A DNA stretch of 5,816 bases from JAAYXU01 sp050942555 (GTDB lineage: Bacteria; Bacillota; Clostridia; Christensenellales; UMGS416): contig JBMNNN010000137.1 in the NCBI GenBank assembly GCA_050942555.1, positions 1-5,816 of the forward strand, in the 5' to 3' direction. The stretch's first letter is position 1, and each line of letters begins with the position of its first letter. The translations under genes were made by a program, and so were the position numbers. The notes under the pieces were generated by a model. It had not been told where the DNA came from, searched no databases, and worked only from the letters and a program-made list of their open reading frames with translations. Below are positions 1 to 5,816 of the stretch, in pieces.

Positions 1-1
1 G

Positions 2-694
2 GTGCGCAGGGTATTCGACTACGCGCAGCGCCATTTTCTAAGCGGCATGCCGCTCTGGTACGGCCTGACGGTCATCGGGCGGCGCGGCGGCAGCAACGCG
101 CTGTGCGGATTCTATCTGGGACAGGAGCGGGACGTGTTCGAGGCCGCGGTCCGCAAAAGCCAGGCCGAGAACCTGACGCTTCTTGACAGGCCGCCCCGCA
201 CGATCGTGTGCTGGCTGGACGAGGAGGAATTCCGCTCGACCTGGGTCGGGAACAAGGCCATATATCGCACGCGTATGGCAATCGCCGACGGTGGCAACCT
301 CGTCATATTCGCGCCCGGCATCCGTATGCTGGGCGAGGATCCGGCGATCGACCCGCTGCTGCGCAAGTACGGCTACACCGGCCGGGACAATATACTCAGG
401 GCCACGCGGGAGAACGACGATCTCAAGACCAATCTGTCGGCCGCCGCCCATCTCATTCACGGCTCGTCCGACGGGCGCTTCACGATCCGGTACGCCGCGC
501 CCCGGCTCAGCAGGGCCGAGATCGAGAACGAGGCGCGGTTCGCATACATCGACTGGAACGAGGCGATGGCCCGCTATACGCCCGACCGGCTCACCGACGG
601 GTACAACACGCTGACCGGCGGGGAGGAGGTTTTATTCGTATCCAATCCCGCGCTGGGCCTTTGGGCTTCCCGCGAACGGTTCGAGCAGGCGTAG
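2..694 (+). CDS. LarA/DUF2088-family protein, D-mannonate epimerase-like (5' partial)
   Basis: This is the C-terminal 230 or so residues of a gene that runs in from the left edge. The GTG at base 2 is most likely an internal valine, because family members are about 400 residues or more and no ribosome binding site can be seen. The visible part contains stretches I recognise from the nickel-pincer lactate racemase (LarA, DUF2088) superfamily, especially the branch annotated as D-mannonate epimerase. These are a YRTRMAIADGG stretch (about residues 88-98), FAPGIR (103-108), an AAAHLIHGSSDGRF stretch (147-160) and a terminal SNPALGLWASRERFE stretch (214-228). LarA-type enzymes epimerise 2-hydroxy acids. 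The substrate here is inferred from remembered similarity only. The catalytic histidines of the N-terminal domain lie outside the window and cannot be checked. The gene stops with TAG and is followed 30 bases later by an intrinsic terminator, so it ends its own transcription unit. The family call is fairly sure; the mannonate specificity is less so. Confidence 0.6.
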   Translation: MRRVFDYAQRHFLSGMPLWYGLTVIGRRGGSNALCGFYLGQERDVFEAAVRKSQAENLTLLDRPPRTIVCWLDEEEFRSTWVGNKAIYRTRMAIADGGNLVIFAPGIRMLGEDPAIDPLLRKYGYTGRDNILRATRENDDLKTNLSAAAHLIHGSSDGRFTIRYAAPRLSRAEIENEARFAYIDWNEAMARYTPDRLTDGYNTLTGGEEVLFVSNPALGLWASRERFEQA

Positions 695-724
695 CGCCGC
701 AAAGAGTACAAAAGGATACACAGC

Positions 725-756
725 AAAAGGCCGGGCTGACGGGTCCGGCCTTTTCT
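725..756 (+). terminator. Intrinsic terminator after the LarA-like gene
   Basis: The arms AAAAGGCCGG (725-734) and CCGGCCTTTT (745-754) are perfectly complementary. The stem can extend by a G-U and a C-G pair to leave a loop of about six bases. The GC-rich core is followed by TTTTCT, and the hairpin starts 30 bases after the stop codon of the upstream gene. Because the 5' arm begins with AAAA, it could also work on the minus strand, though no minus-strand gene in this part of the window needs it. Confidence 0.85.
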
Positions 757-773
757 GCGGTCATCGGGCAGCT

Positions 774-810
774 CTGCTACGCCCTTTACAGCATGCTTTT
801 GGCGTAGCAG
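774..810. repeat. Perfect 10-bp inverted repeat with nested palindrome upstream of uppP
   Basis: CTGCTACGCC (774-783) and GGCGTAGCAG (801-810) are exact reverse complements separated by 17 bases. Extending the arms to 771-783 and 801-813 gives 12 of 13 matches. The spacer holds a second palindrome, AGCATGCT (790-797), centred within two bases of the outer dyad. No T-tract follows the right arm directly (AACAGATAG comes next), so this is not a typical terminator. It lies about 40-80 bases upstream of the TATAAT box of the uppP promoter, so an operator or activator site is possible. A second RNA hairpin mopping up readthrough from the left is another option. The function is unknown. Confidence 0.6.
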
Positions 811-827
811 AACAGATAGAACGGGCG

Positions 828-857
828 GTGGTTTTTTTTATTTGGCTGTTGTATAAT
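828..857 (+). promoter_or_regulatory. Probable sigma-A type promoter of uppP
   Basis: A perfect TATAAT -10 box sits at 852-857 in the only AT-rich stretch of the window. No good TTGACA is found 16-18 bases upstream; the region there reads GTGGTTT and runs into eight T's (832-839). The -35 element is therefore weak or dependent on an activator. A start of transcription near 864 would leave a leader of about 26 bases before the GTG start of uppP, just enough for its ribosome binding site. Confidence 0.6.
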
Positions 858-879
858 AAAACCAGTTGCATTACCATTT

Positions 880-883
880 GGAG
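880..883 (+). promoter_or_regulatory. Ribosome binding site of uppP
   Basis: GGAG lies six bases before the GTG at 890. It decides the start. The in-frame TTG at 866 would sit only nine bases after the -10 box with no Shine-Dalgarno sequence, so it is unlikely. Confidence 0.6.
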
Positions 884-889
884 ATCGGG

Positions 890-1699
890 GTGGCAAATTT
901 GAGTTGGTGGCAGGCGTTGCTATTGGGCCTGGCGCAGGGGCTTGGCGAATTTCTTCCGATATCCAGCTCCGGGCATCTTGTGCTTTTTCAAAATATCTTC
1001 GGCATCACAGAAGAAGTGCTTCTTCTGGACACGCTGCTACATGTCGGAACGCTGGCAGCGGTATTTTTCGCGCTCTGGCCCGATATACTGCCGCTTATCA
1101 GACGGCCATTCCAGAAAACCACGCTGCTTCTCGTGATCGCCACGATACCCGCCGTGGCGGTGACGCTGCTGCTGGGCGACGCGATCGACCGGCTGTTTGC
1201 CGGCACGTACCTGGGCTGGGGCTTCCTGCTGACGGCCATCATACTGCTGACCGCAGGCCGCTCGCGCTCCCATGTCAACGCGACGGGGTTCTATGCGCTG
1301 GGCACCTGGCACGCGCTCGCGATGGGAACCGCCCAGGCTGTTGCCATACTGCCCGGGGTATCGCGGTCGGGCAGCACGATAGCGGGCGGACTTGTTTCGG
1401 GCGTGGATCGCGACGCAGCGACGCGCTTCTCGTTCCTGATGAGCATACCGGCGATACTGGGATCGCTCGTATACCAGCTAAAGGATCTGGCGAAGATCGG
1501 CGTGGCCGCTTCGTCGGCGGGCATGTCGCTTGCCGCGGTGCTGCTCGGGATGCTGGTGGCGGCTGTATCGGGGTTTCTTGCGCTGAAATGGATGCTGCGT
1601 ATTGTGCGCCGGGGCAAGCTGTGGGTGTTCGGCATCTATACCGGCGCGCTTGCGGCGCTCGTGCTGCTGGACCAATACCTGTTTCATATCATATTCTGA
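890..1699 (+). CDS. uppP: Undecaprenyl-diphosphate phosphatase (UppP/BacA)
   Basis: This integral membrane enzyme dephosphorylates undecaprenyl diphosphate to undecaprenyl phosphate, recycling the lipid carrier for peptidoglycan and other envelope polymers. In other bacteria, high levels give bacitracin resistance. With the GTG start at 890 the protein is 269 residues, close to the 273 of the E. coli protein. The first conserved motif, (E/Q)xxxE, is Q16-GLG-E20, followed by FLPISSSGHL with H29. The second is P155-GVSRSG-161, whose R159 matches the catalytic arginine of the family. Many hydrophobic segments run along the whole length, as expected for a polytopic protein. An in-frame TTG at 866 would add eight residues but is poorly placed relative to promoter and ribosome binding site. 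Nine of 19 isoleucine codons are ATA, unusual for GC-rich DNA. The HAD gene starts 86 bases downstream with no terminator between, so the two are probably co-transcribed. Confidence 0.95.
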   Translation: MANLSWWQALLLGLAQGLGEFLPISSSGHLVLFQNIFGITEEVLLLDTLLHVGTLAAVFFALWPDILPLIRRPFQKTTLLLVIATIPAVAVTLLLGDAIDRLFAGTYLGWGFLLTAIILLTAGRSRSHVNATGFYALGTWHALAMGTAQAVAILPGVSRSGSTIAGGLVSGVDRDAATRFSFLMSIPAILGSLVYQLKDLAKIGVAASSAGMSLAAVLLGMLVAAVSGFLALKWMLRIVRRGKLWVFGIYTGALAALVLLDQYLFHIIF

Positions 1700-1772
1700 C
1701 AGTCCTGACGGCGGGTATGGAAATCCGGGTAGCGCGTCAATACTGAATGATGAGCGACCGCGCTGCCGGGAC

Positions 1773-1781
1773 AGGAGGTGA
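1773..1781 (+). promoter_or_regulatory. Strong Shine-Dalgarno sequence of the HAD gene
   Basis: AGGAGGTGA, a near-perfect match to the 16S rRNA anti-Shine-Dalgarno, ends four bases before the ATG at 1786. It sets that ATG as the start rather than the in-frame ATGs at 1747 and 1750, which would place this site inside the coding region. Confidence 0.85.
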
Positions 1782-1785
1782 GCCC

Positions 1786-2457
1786 ATGGCAGTCAAGGCG
1801 ATCATGGTGGACTTTTTCGGCACGCTGGTAAAGTCCGACGGGGTCCGCATTAAGGATATATGCCGACAGGTCTGCGAGACGTCGCCGCTTTTTATCACGC
1901 CCGGCGACGTCGCCACTTACTGGTGGGAGCGGCTCGATCATTATGCCCACACCTGTCATGGAGAGAGCTTCCGCCCCCAGCGCGAGCTCGAGCTGCGCGC
2001 GATCACCGATATGGTCGAGCATTTTGAGTCCCGGCTGGCCCCGCGCGATCTTGCCCAGTTGATGCTGGAGCGGTGGCGCAAGCCCGAGGGCTGGCACGAC
2101 GGTCGTTTCTTTATGAGCCGGATCCCGATTCCTGTCTGCGTCGTGTGCAACGCGGACCGCGCCGACATCGAGGCCGCAGCCGAATACACGCAGATCGAAA
2201 TCCCGCGGATCGTATGCAGCGAGGACGCGCGCGCCTATAAGCCGCGGCACGAAATATTCCAGTATGCGCTCAAGGTAATGGGCACCACGCCCGCAGAGAC
2301 GCTTTACGTCAGCGATTCCATACACTACGACCTTAGGCCCGCCGCAGCGCTGGGCATCCATACGGCATGGGTCAACCGGCGCGGGCGCATGATCGACGAT
2401 TTTACGCCCGACATCATCTGCGACGAGCTGGGCGCGCTGCGCCGTATGATCCGGTAG
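1786..2457 (+). CDS. HAD-superfamily hydrolase with non-canonical motifs
   Basis: This 223-residue protein of the haloacid dehalogenase superfamily is likely soluble and cytoplasmic. Motif I is VD9-FFGTL, with D9 as nucleophile. The usual second aspartate (DxD, the acid/base of HAD phosphatases) is phenylalanine F11, as in DxYGT-type members such as 2-haloacid dehalogenases. Motif II is PVCVVC121-N122, with cysteine where serine or threonine is normal. Motif III is probably K152 in RAYKPRHEIFQ. Motif IV is S176-D177-SIHY-D182, followed by the typical ALGIHTAWVNRRG ending (188-200). The helical stretch between motifs I and II (about residues 18-105) fits a C1-type cap. The order and spacing of motifs show a complete protein. 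The substrate cannot be told from sequence. A phosphatase role is possible, but the missing second aspartate argues against a textbook one. It follows uppP on the same strand and converges on the YhaN-like gene. Confidence 0.85.
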   Translation: MAVKAIMVDFFGTLVKSDGVRIKDICRQVCETSPLFITPGDVATYWWERLDHYAHTCHGESFRPQRELELRAITDMVEHFESRLAPRDLAQLMLERWRKPEGWHDGRFFMSRIPIPVCVVCNADRADIEAAAEYTQIEIPRIVCSEDARAYKPRHEIFQYALKVMGTTPAETLYVSDSIHYDLRPAAALGIHTAWVNRRGRMIDDFTPDIICDELGALRRMIR

Positions 2458-2519
2458 CGGCCCGCCTTTGACATGCTCAATCACCAAATACAGCATATCG
2501 GCGCATACCGGCGCAGAGT

Positions 2520-2546
2520 AAAAACCGGGCGGTCGTGACCGCCCGG
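2520..2546 (-). terminator. Intrinsic terminator of the yhaO-yhaN operon
   Basis: CCGGGCGGT (2525-2533) and ACCGCCCGG (2538-2546) form a perfect nine-pair GC-rich stem with a four-base loop. Read on the minus strand the hairpin is followed by TTTTT (2524-2520), starting 24 bases after the stop codon of the YhaN-like gene. Read on the plus strand it is followed by CTCAATG, so it should not terminate transcription coming from the HAD gene efficiently. Confidence 0.9.
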
Positions 2547-2570
2547 CTCAATGTCGTATCCCGCGCAGCG

Positions 2571-5279
2571 CTAATGAAGCGTCACGATCCGGCACACGGC
2601 GCCCGCGGCGCGCAGCCGCTCGATGATCCAGGTATGGCATGTGAAAAGAAGCACCTGCCTGCGCTGCGCGACACCGGCCAGTGCCCGGAATCCCTGCGCC
2701 AGGCGCTGCTCGTCCCAGTCGGTAAAAACCTCATCGAGGAGCAGCGGCAGCGGCTCCTCCTGCGGGTCCAGATGGTCCACCATCGCCAGCCGCAGCGACA
2801 GGTAAAGCTGCCCCAGCGTGCCCTTGGAAAGCCGATCGGCCTCGGGGTCGAGATACCGGCCCGCCTCCGCGCCAAATACCCTGAGCCCCGAGCCGTCCTC
2901 GGGCATAAGCAGCCTGCTGTATCGCCCGCCGGTGATCGCTCCCATGTACTGCCCGGCACGGCGGATGACGTCGGGTTGATGAAGCTCCTGAAAACGCCTG
3001 CGTCCGGCGCGTATGAATGCCGCGGTCAACACCTGCCTGTCCCGCTCCAGCCCGGCCTCGTACTCGGCAAGATCGATCTGGTCGATCCGCGACTGTATCT
3101 CGCCCGGGGCGGGCTGATCCGCCAGGTTTCTGATCTCCTGCTCGATGCTTCCCATCTCGCCGCTTATGCGTTCCAGCTGGCTGCGGGCCATGCGTACCGA
3201 ATCCTGGTTTTCCTGCACCGCCTCGTCGTGGAAGGGCCAGTGCTGGGTCGATATCGCCTCCATGCGCGCAAGACGCGACGCGCAGCGCTCATCGGCGAGC
3301 AGCGCCTCCCGCGCAGCCTGCGCCTTTCTTTTAAGATCGCGCCGCCGCGCGATAAGCGCGATGGCCTGCGCCGGATCGCCGTCGACGACGCGTCCGAGCG
3401 CCGCGAGCAGTTGCCGCCTTTCCTCAGCGGCCCGTTCGTTGATATCCTCGCCGCGCTCGATCTGCCTGCGGAGGCGCTCGGCAGCCTGTTTCGCGGCCTC
3501 ATGGCGGCTGCGCGCCTCCCGCGCCTCGGATACCAGCGCGTTCATGGCCGCGATGTCGTCCGACAGCGCGCCGGGGGCCCGATCGAGGCACCGGATCACG
3601 CACTGGGAGATCAGGCTGGCATTCTCGGCGATGCGACCCTCTATCTGCGTGAGCCGTTCGCCAAGATCGCGGAGCTGCTCATGCTTGAGACGGATGCGCT
3701 CTACGTCCCATGTCAGCCTTTCGTCCGCCCGGAGAATGCGCTCCCCGGGGATCGGCAGTCCGCACAGCGCGGCCCGTACGGCCGCTGCGGCCGCCTCCAT
3801 CGCCTCGTGCGCCTGTGCCAGCTCCTGCTCGAGCGATGCGATGCGCCGCCGCTGCCCCGGCCGGATGCCCGTTATCGCGAGAACCAGCGACAGCAGTCCG
3901 GCGACCGCCGCGCCGCCCGCCACCAGCGGGAACGGTTCGGGAAGCGACGGGTAGAGAAATGTCTCGGTGACAAGGGGCAGCAGCCCGGCTGCGCCCGCAA
4001 GCAGCAGCAGAACGCCCAGTATGCCCGCTATGAGCGGCATCTTCCGATGACGCATGCGGCTCTCTCTGGTACGCTCCAGCGTATCCTGCGCCCGATATAC
4101 CCGCTTGCTCACCTCGAGCGCCTCCTGGGATGCCGACCGGAGGCGCTCGATATCGATGGCCTCCAGTATCTCGGAGATCGCGCTGGTATCGTCGCTGTCC
4201 AGCAGCCCGGTCACCAGGTCGCGCCATTCGTTGCCGGCTTTATCGGCCTGTTCGCGCAGCTTCCCGAGCGTGCGCCCGTCCTCCTCGTACTGCAGGTACA
4301 GGCGCGTAGCGTTCTCTATTTCCACAGCCATTTCGAGCGCCCGGCGGTGCTGCTGGGTGTAGGACTGAAGGACTTCGTTCAGCTCTGCCAGCTGCCGCCT
4401 GTCCTCTGCCAGCTTCTCGGACATCGAGGCGATCCCTTCGTCCAGCTGTCGCAGCTTGCTGCCGATGTCCTCGGGAAGCCCCTCAAAAAGGGACAGGTCT
4501 CCGGCTTCCCGTTCCATCTGCCGGATCTGCTCGAGCCGGTTTTTCATGTCGCGCTGGATCGCAGCTTCCCTCAGGAAAGCCTCGCTGTCCCTTATGCGGG
4601 CGCGCAGAAGCTCCATGCGCTGCCTGCGCGATTCGTAGTCCTGCTGCAGCTCCAGCAGACGCCGCTGCCGCTGTCTGCTCTCCCGAAGCGACTGCTTGTG
4701 CCGGATGCGCTGTTCGGCCAGCTCCCGAATGAGCGGCTTTCCGCGGTTGTCGGGACGCCAGATCTTCTTGGCTTCGTCTTCCAGCGACTGCGCTGCCGCG
4801 ATAGCCGGCTGCAGGCGTTCGACCATCGCGGCGTCCAGCAGCCGGTCCTGCACCTGCCGCCACGCGCCCTGCGGAAACACCATCTGGTCCCTGCCCAGAC
4901 CGTACACGCTTTCGTATATCTCCCGCGTCATGGCTCCCACAGCGCCAAGCGGGACGTTGCCCATCTGCTGCACCTGTCCCGATAGCGCGACCTCGCAGGA
5001 TGCGTGCTGCTCATCCAGTATTCTGGTGACCGTCATGGGCCGACCGTCATTCAGACGCAGTTCGCCGCTTATCGTCGCCTGCGCAGCTCCCCAGCCGATG
5101 AGCGGCGCGCGCTCCTTCCTTCTTGCGCTAAATCCGAAAAGAAGGCCTACGACGAGCTCCTTCACCGTGGATTTTCCGGCTTCGTTGCTGCCGAAAAATA
5201 CGACCATCGGCGCGTCCACCTGGGCTTCCCAGCGCGATAGTCCCACGAAACGGGAGGCAGAAAGCCGTTTCAGACGCAT
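2571..5279 (-). CDS. YhaN-type Rad50/SbcC-like AAA ATPase with central membrane hairpin
   Basis: This 902-residue SMC/Rad50-type ATPase is expected to partner the nuclease encoded just upstream. The N-terminal half of the nucleotide-binding head carries Walker A, G30-SNEAGKST-38, and a YESVYGLGRDQM stretch (122-133) typical of the YhaN AAA domain. Charged heptad-like coiled coil spans roughly 185-410 and 475-760. The C-terminal head has the ABC signature L817-SKGTLGQ, Walker B LPLLLDE (844-850), a D-loop TDWDEQ (853-858) and the switch histidine H882. Between the coiled-coil arms lie two hydrophobic segments (about 415-437 and 451-472) flanked by basic residues (RMRHRK, RPGQRRR), apparently a transmembrane hairpin. 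I see no CxxC zinc hook; the nearest cysteines are C506, C560 and C564. The length is close to YhaN proteins (about 960 in B. subtilis, from memory). The ATG abuts the stop of the upstream gene and has a strong ribosome binding site. The family is clear; the exact DNA-repair role is inferred. Confidence 0.88.
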   Translation of the reverse strand: MRLKRLSASRFVGLSRWEAQVDAPMVVFFGSNEAGKSTVKELVVGLLFGFSARRKERAPLIGWGAAQATISGELRLNDGRPMTVTRILDEQHASCEVALSGQVQQMGNVPLGAVGAMTREIYESVYGLGRDQMVFPQGAWRQVQDRLLDAAMVERLQPAIAAAQSLEDEAKKIWRPDNRGKPLIRELAEQRIRHKQSLRESRQRQRRLLELQQDYESRRQRMELLRARIRDSEAFLREAAIQRDMKNRLEQIRQMEREAGDLSLFEGLPEDIGSKLRQLDEGIASMSEKLAEDRRQLAELNEVLQSYTQQHRRALEMAVEIENATRLYLQYEEDGRTLGKLREQADKAGNEWRDLVTGLLDSDDTSAISEILEAIDIERLRSASQEALEVSKRVYRAQDTLERTRESRMRHRKMPLIAGILGVLLLLAGAAGLLPLVTETFLYPSLPEPFPLVAGGAAVAGLLSLVLAITGIRPGQRRRIASLEQELAQAHEAMEAAAAAVRAALCGLPIPGERILRADERLTWDVERIRLKHEQLRDLGERLTQIEGRIAENASLISQCVIRCLDRAPGALSDDIAAMNALVSEAREARSRHEAAKQAAERLRRQIERGEDINERAAEERRQLLAALGRVVDGDPAQAIALIARRRDLKRKAQAAREALLADERCASRLARMEAISTQHWPFHDEAVQENQDSVRMARSQLERISGEMGSIEQEIRNLADQPAPGEIQSRIDQIDLAEYEAGLERDRQVLTAAFIRAGRRRFQELHQPDVIRRAGQYMGAITGGRYSRLLMPEDGSGLRVFGAEAGRYLDPEADRLSKGTLGQLYLSLRLAMVDHLDPQEEPLPLLLDEVFTDWDEQRLAQGFRALAGVAQRRQVLLFTCHTWIIERLRAAGAVCRIVTLH

Positions 5280-5816
5280 CTATTCGTCCTCCTTAATCAT
5301 CTTTTCACACAGGCGCAGCGGCAGATCGCCAAGCAGCTGCCGTGCGTAGGCGCGCTTCTCGGGTTCGGTTTTTCCGTGCGCGCCGTAAAGACCTGCATCG
5401 GGCGGTATCTCGGACAGCGCCGCGTCCAGTGCGGCGTCATCCCGGGTCGCTTCCTCCAGCATGTCCAGCATCTGACTGAGCATGTGGGGCTGCCCGCGCC
5501 ATTCCCGTACATCGATCGGGCGCGTCACACCCCGAGCGACCACCGTCACGTCCAGTGCGCCCAGCCTGTCGCAGAGATCCTGGGCCAGCCCGTCCAGATT
5601 CTCCTGCGCAGACGCGTCGGTCAGCCTGCGGTAGAGGCCGCACTGCCCGGAAATCTGCACCCGTATCATAAGGCGCGCTGCGCCGAGATCCTCCATCTGT
5701 GCGATGACCGCGCGCTGGACATGCTCGCGCAGCGTGTCAAAGTCGGTGACCTCCCGCAGGTCGGTGACCGTAACGTCCAGCCACCCGACCCCCGAGAGCG
5801 GCACGAACTGCGCGCT
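5280..5816 (-). CDS. C-terminal part of YhaO/SbcD-like metallophosphoesterase (5' partial)
   Basis: The reading frame stays open to the right edge, so only the last 178 residues are visible; the GTG at 5804 is an internal valine. The visible part begins with AQFVPLSGVGWLDVTV, which resembles the start of the C-terminal domain in YhaO/SbcD-type exonucleases, where a similar FVPL..V.W segment follows the phosphoesterase domain. The metal-binding motifs (DxH, GD, GNH, GHxH) would lie outside the window and cannot be checked. The identification therefore rests on this weak similarity and on position directly upstream of a Rad50-like ATPase, the standard gene order for such pairs. The gene ends with TAG touching the ATG of the ATPase gene, which suggests translational coupling and equal dosage of the two subunits. 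The expected role is the nuclease subunit of an Mre11/Rad50-like complex acting on DNA ends. An unrelated protein is possible but unlikely. Confidence 0.7.
   Translation of the reverse strand, partial: SAQFVPLSGVGWLDVTVTDLREVTDFDTLREHVQRAVIAQMEDLGAARLMIRVQISGQCGLYRRLTDASAQENLDGLAQDLCDRLGALDVTVVARGVTRPIDVREWRGQPHMLSQMLDMLEEATRDDAALDAALSEIPPDAGLYGAHGKTEPEKRAYARQLLGDLPLRLCEKMIKEDE
5288..5294 (-). promoter_or_regulatory. Ribosome binding site of the YhaN-like gene
   Basis: On the minus strand AAGGAGG lies eight bases before the ATG at 5279, inside the last codons of the upstream gene. It supports both the start choice and coupling of the two genes. Confidence 0.85.

Noticed and set aside
832..839. 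A run of eight T's as the tail of a terminator formed by the 774-810 dyad.
   Set aside because: The T-run is about 20 bases beyond the right arm, too far for an intrinsic terminator, and the loop of 17 bases is long.
866..889. Upstream TTG start for uppP adding eight residues.
   Set aside because: It lies only nine bases after the TATAAT box and has no ribosome binding site. The GTG at 890 has GGAG at good spacing and gives the usual N-terminus.
904..1746. A 280-codon plus-strand frame overlapping uppP.
   Set aside because: It is a different frame of the same DNA, with low-complexity composition and no known motifs, while uppP carries both catalytic motifs.
1684..2496. A 270-codon minus-strand frame over the HAD gene.
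   Set aside because: It is antisense to a gene with intact HAD motifs. I see no ribosome binding site or recognisable domain.
2468..2496. TTGACA at 2468-2473 as a possible promoter -35 box.
   Set aside because: At 17 bases spacing the -10 would be CAGCAT, a poor match, and it would drive transcription into the antisense of the YhaN-like gene. It is probably a chance hexamer.
2535..4985. An 816-codon plus-strand open frame antisense to the YhaN-like gene.
   Set aside because: Its codons are exactly in register with the sense codons, so a stop would need TTA, CTA or TCA in the sense gene. These codons are avoided in GC-rich DNA. The sense gene has all the ATPase motifs and the antisense product shows no recognisable domain, so it is a codon-bias shadow.

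Overview
The window looks like a piece of chromosome from a GC-rich member of the Bacillota, probably a clostridial lineage. This is inference. By eye the DNA is roughly 60-65% G+C. The ribosome binding sites are strong AGGAGG types, there is a perfect TATAAT box, and the right-hand operon pairs a YhaN-type ATPase with a YhaO/SbcD-type protein, an arrangement best known from Bacillota. Nothing here looks like a mobile element, phage or CRISPR locus, and no RNA gene was recognised.

Layout. Bases 2-694 (+) are the 3' part of a gene resembling the lactate-racemase (LarA, DUF2088) family, closest by recollection to the D-mannonate epimerase branch. An intrinsic terminator follows at 725-756. The intergenic stretch 695-889 also holds a perfect 10-bp inverted repeat (774-783/801-810) and a TATAAT promoter box (852-857). 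These lead into uppP (890-1699, +), undecaprenyl-diphosphate phosphatase. After 86 bases comes a HAD-superfamily hydrolase (1786-2457, +), with its own strong ribosome binding site and probably transcribed with uppP.

The right half is on the minus strand and converges on the HAD gene. A partial YhaO-like gene (5816-5280) enters from the right edge. Its stop codon directly abuts the start of a 902-residue Rad50/SbcC-like ATPase of the YhaN type (5279-2571). This operon ends at a strong intrinsic terminator whose T-tract is only on the minus strand (2520-2546).

How the genes work together. UppP recycles the undecaprenyl lipid carrier for cell-wall synthesis. The YhaN/YhaO pair is expected to form an Mre11/Rad50-like nuclease-ATPase complex. 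Here the ATPase carries a two-helix membrane hairpin in the middle of its coiled coil and no CxxC zinc hook, so the complex is probably membrane-tethered. The HAD enzyme and the LarA-like gene have no obvious link to either system. I did not find a convincing new multi-gene system. The points most worth a second look are the membrane hairpin in the Rad50-like protein, the unusual HAD motifs, and the dyad upstream of uppP.
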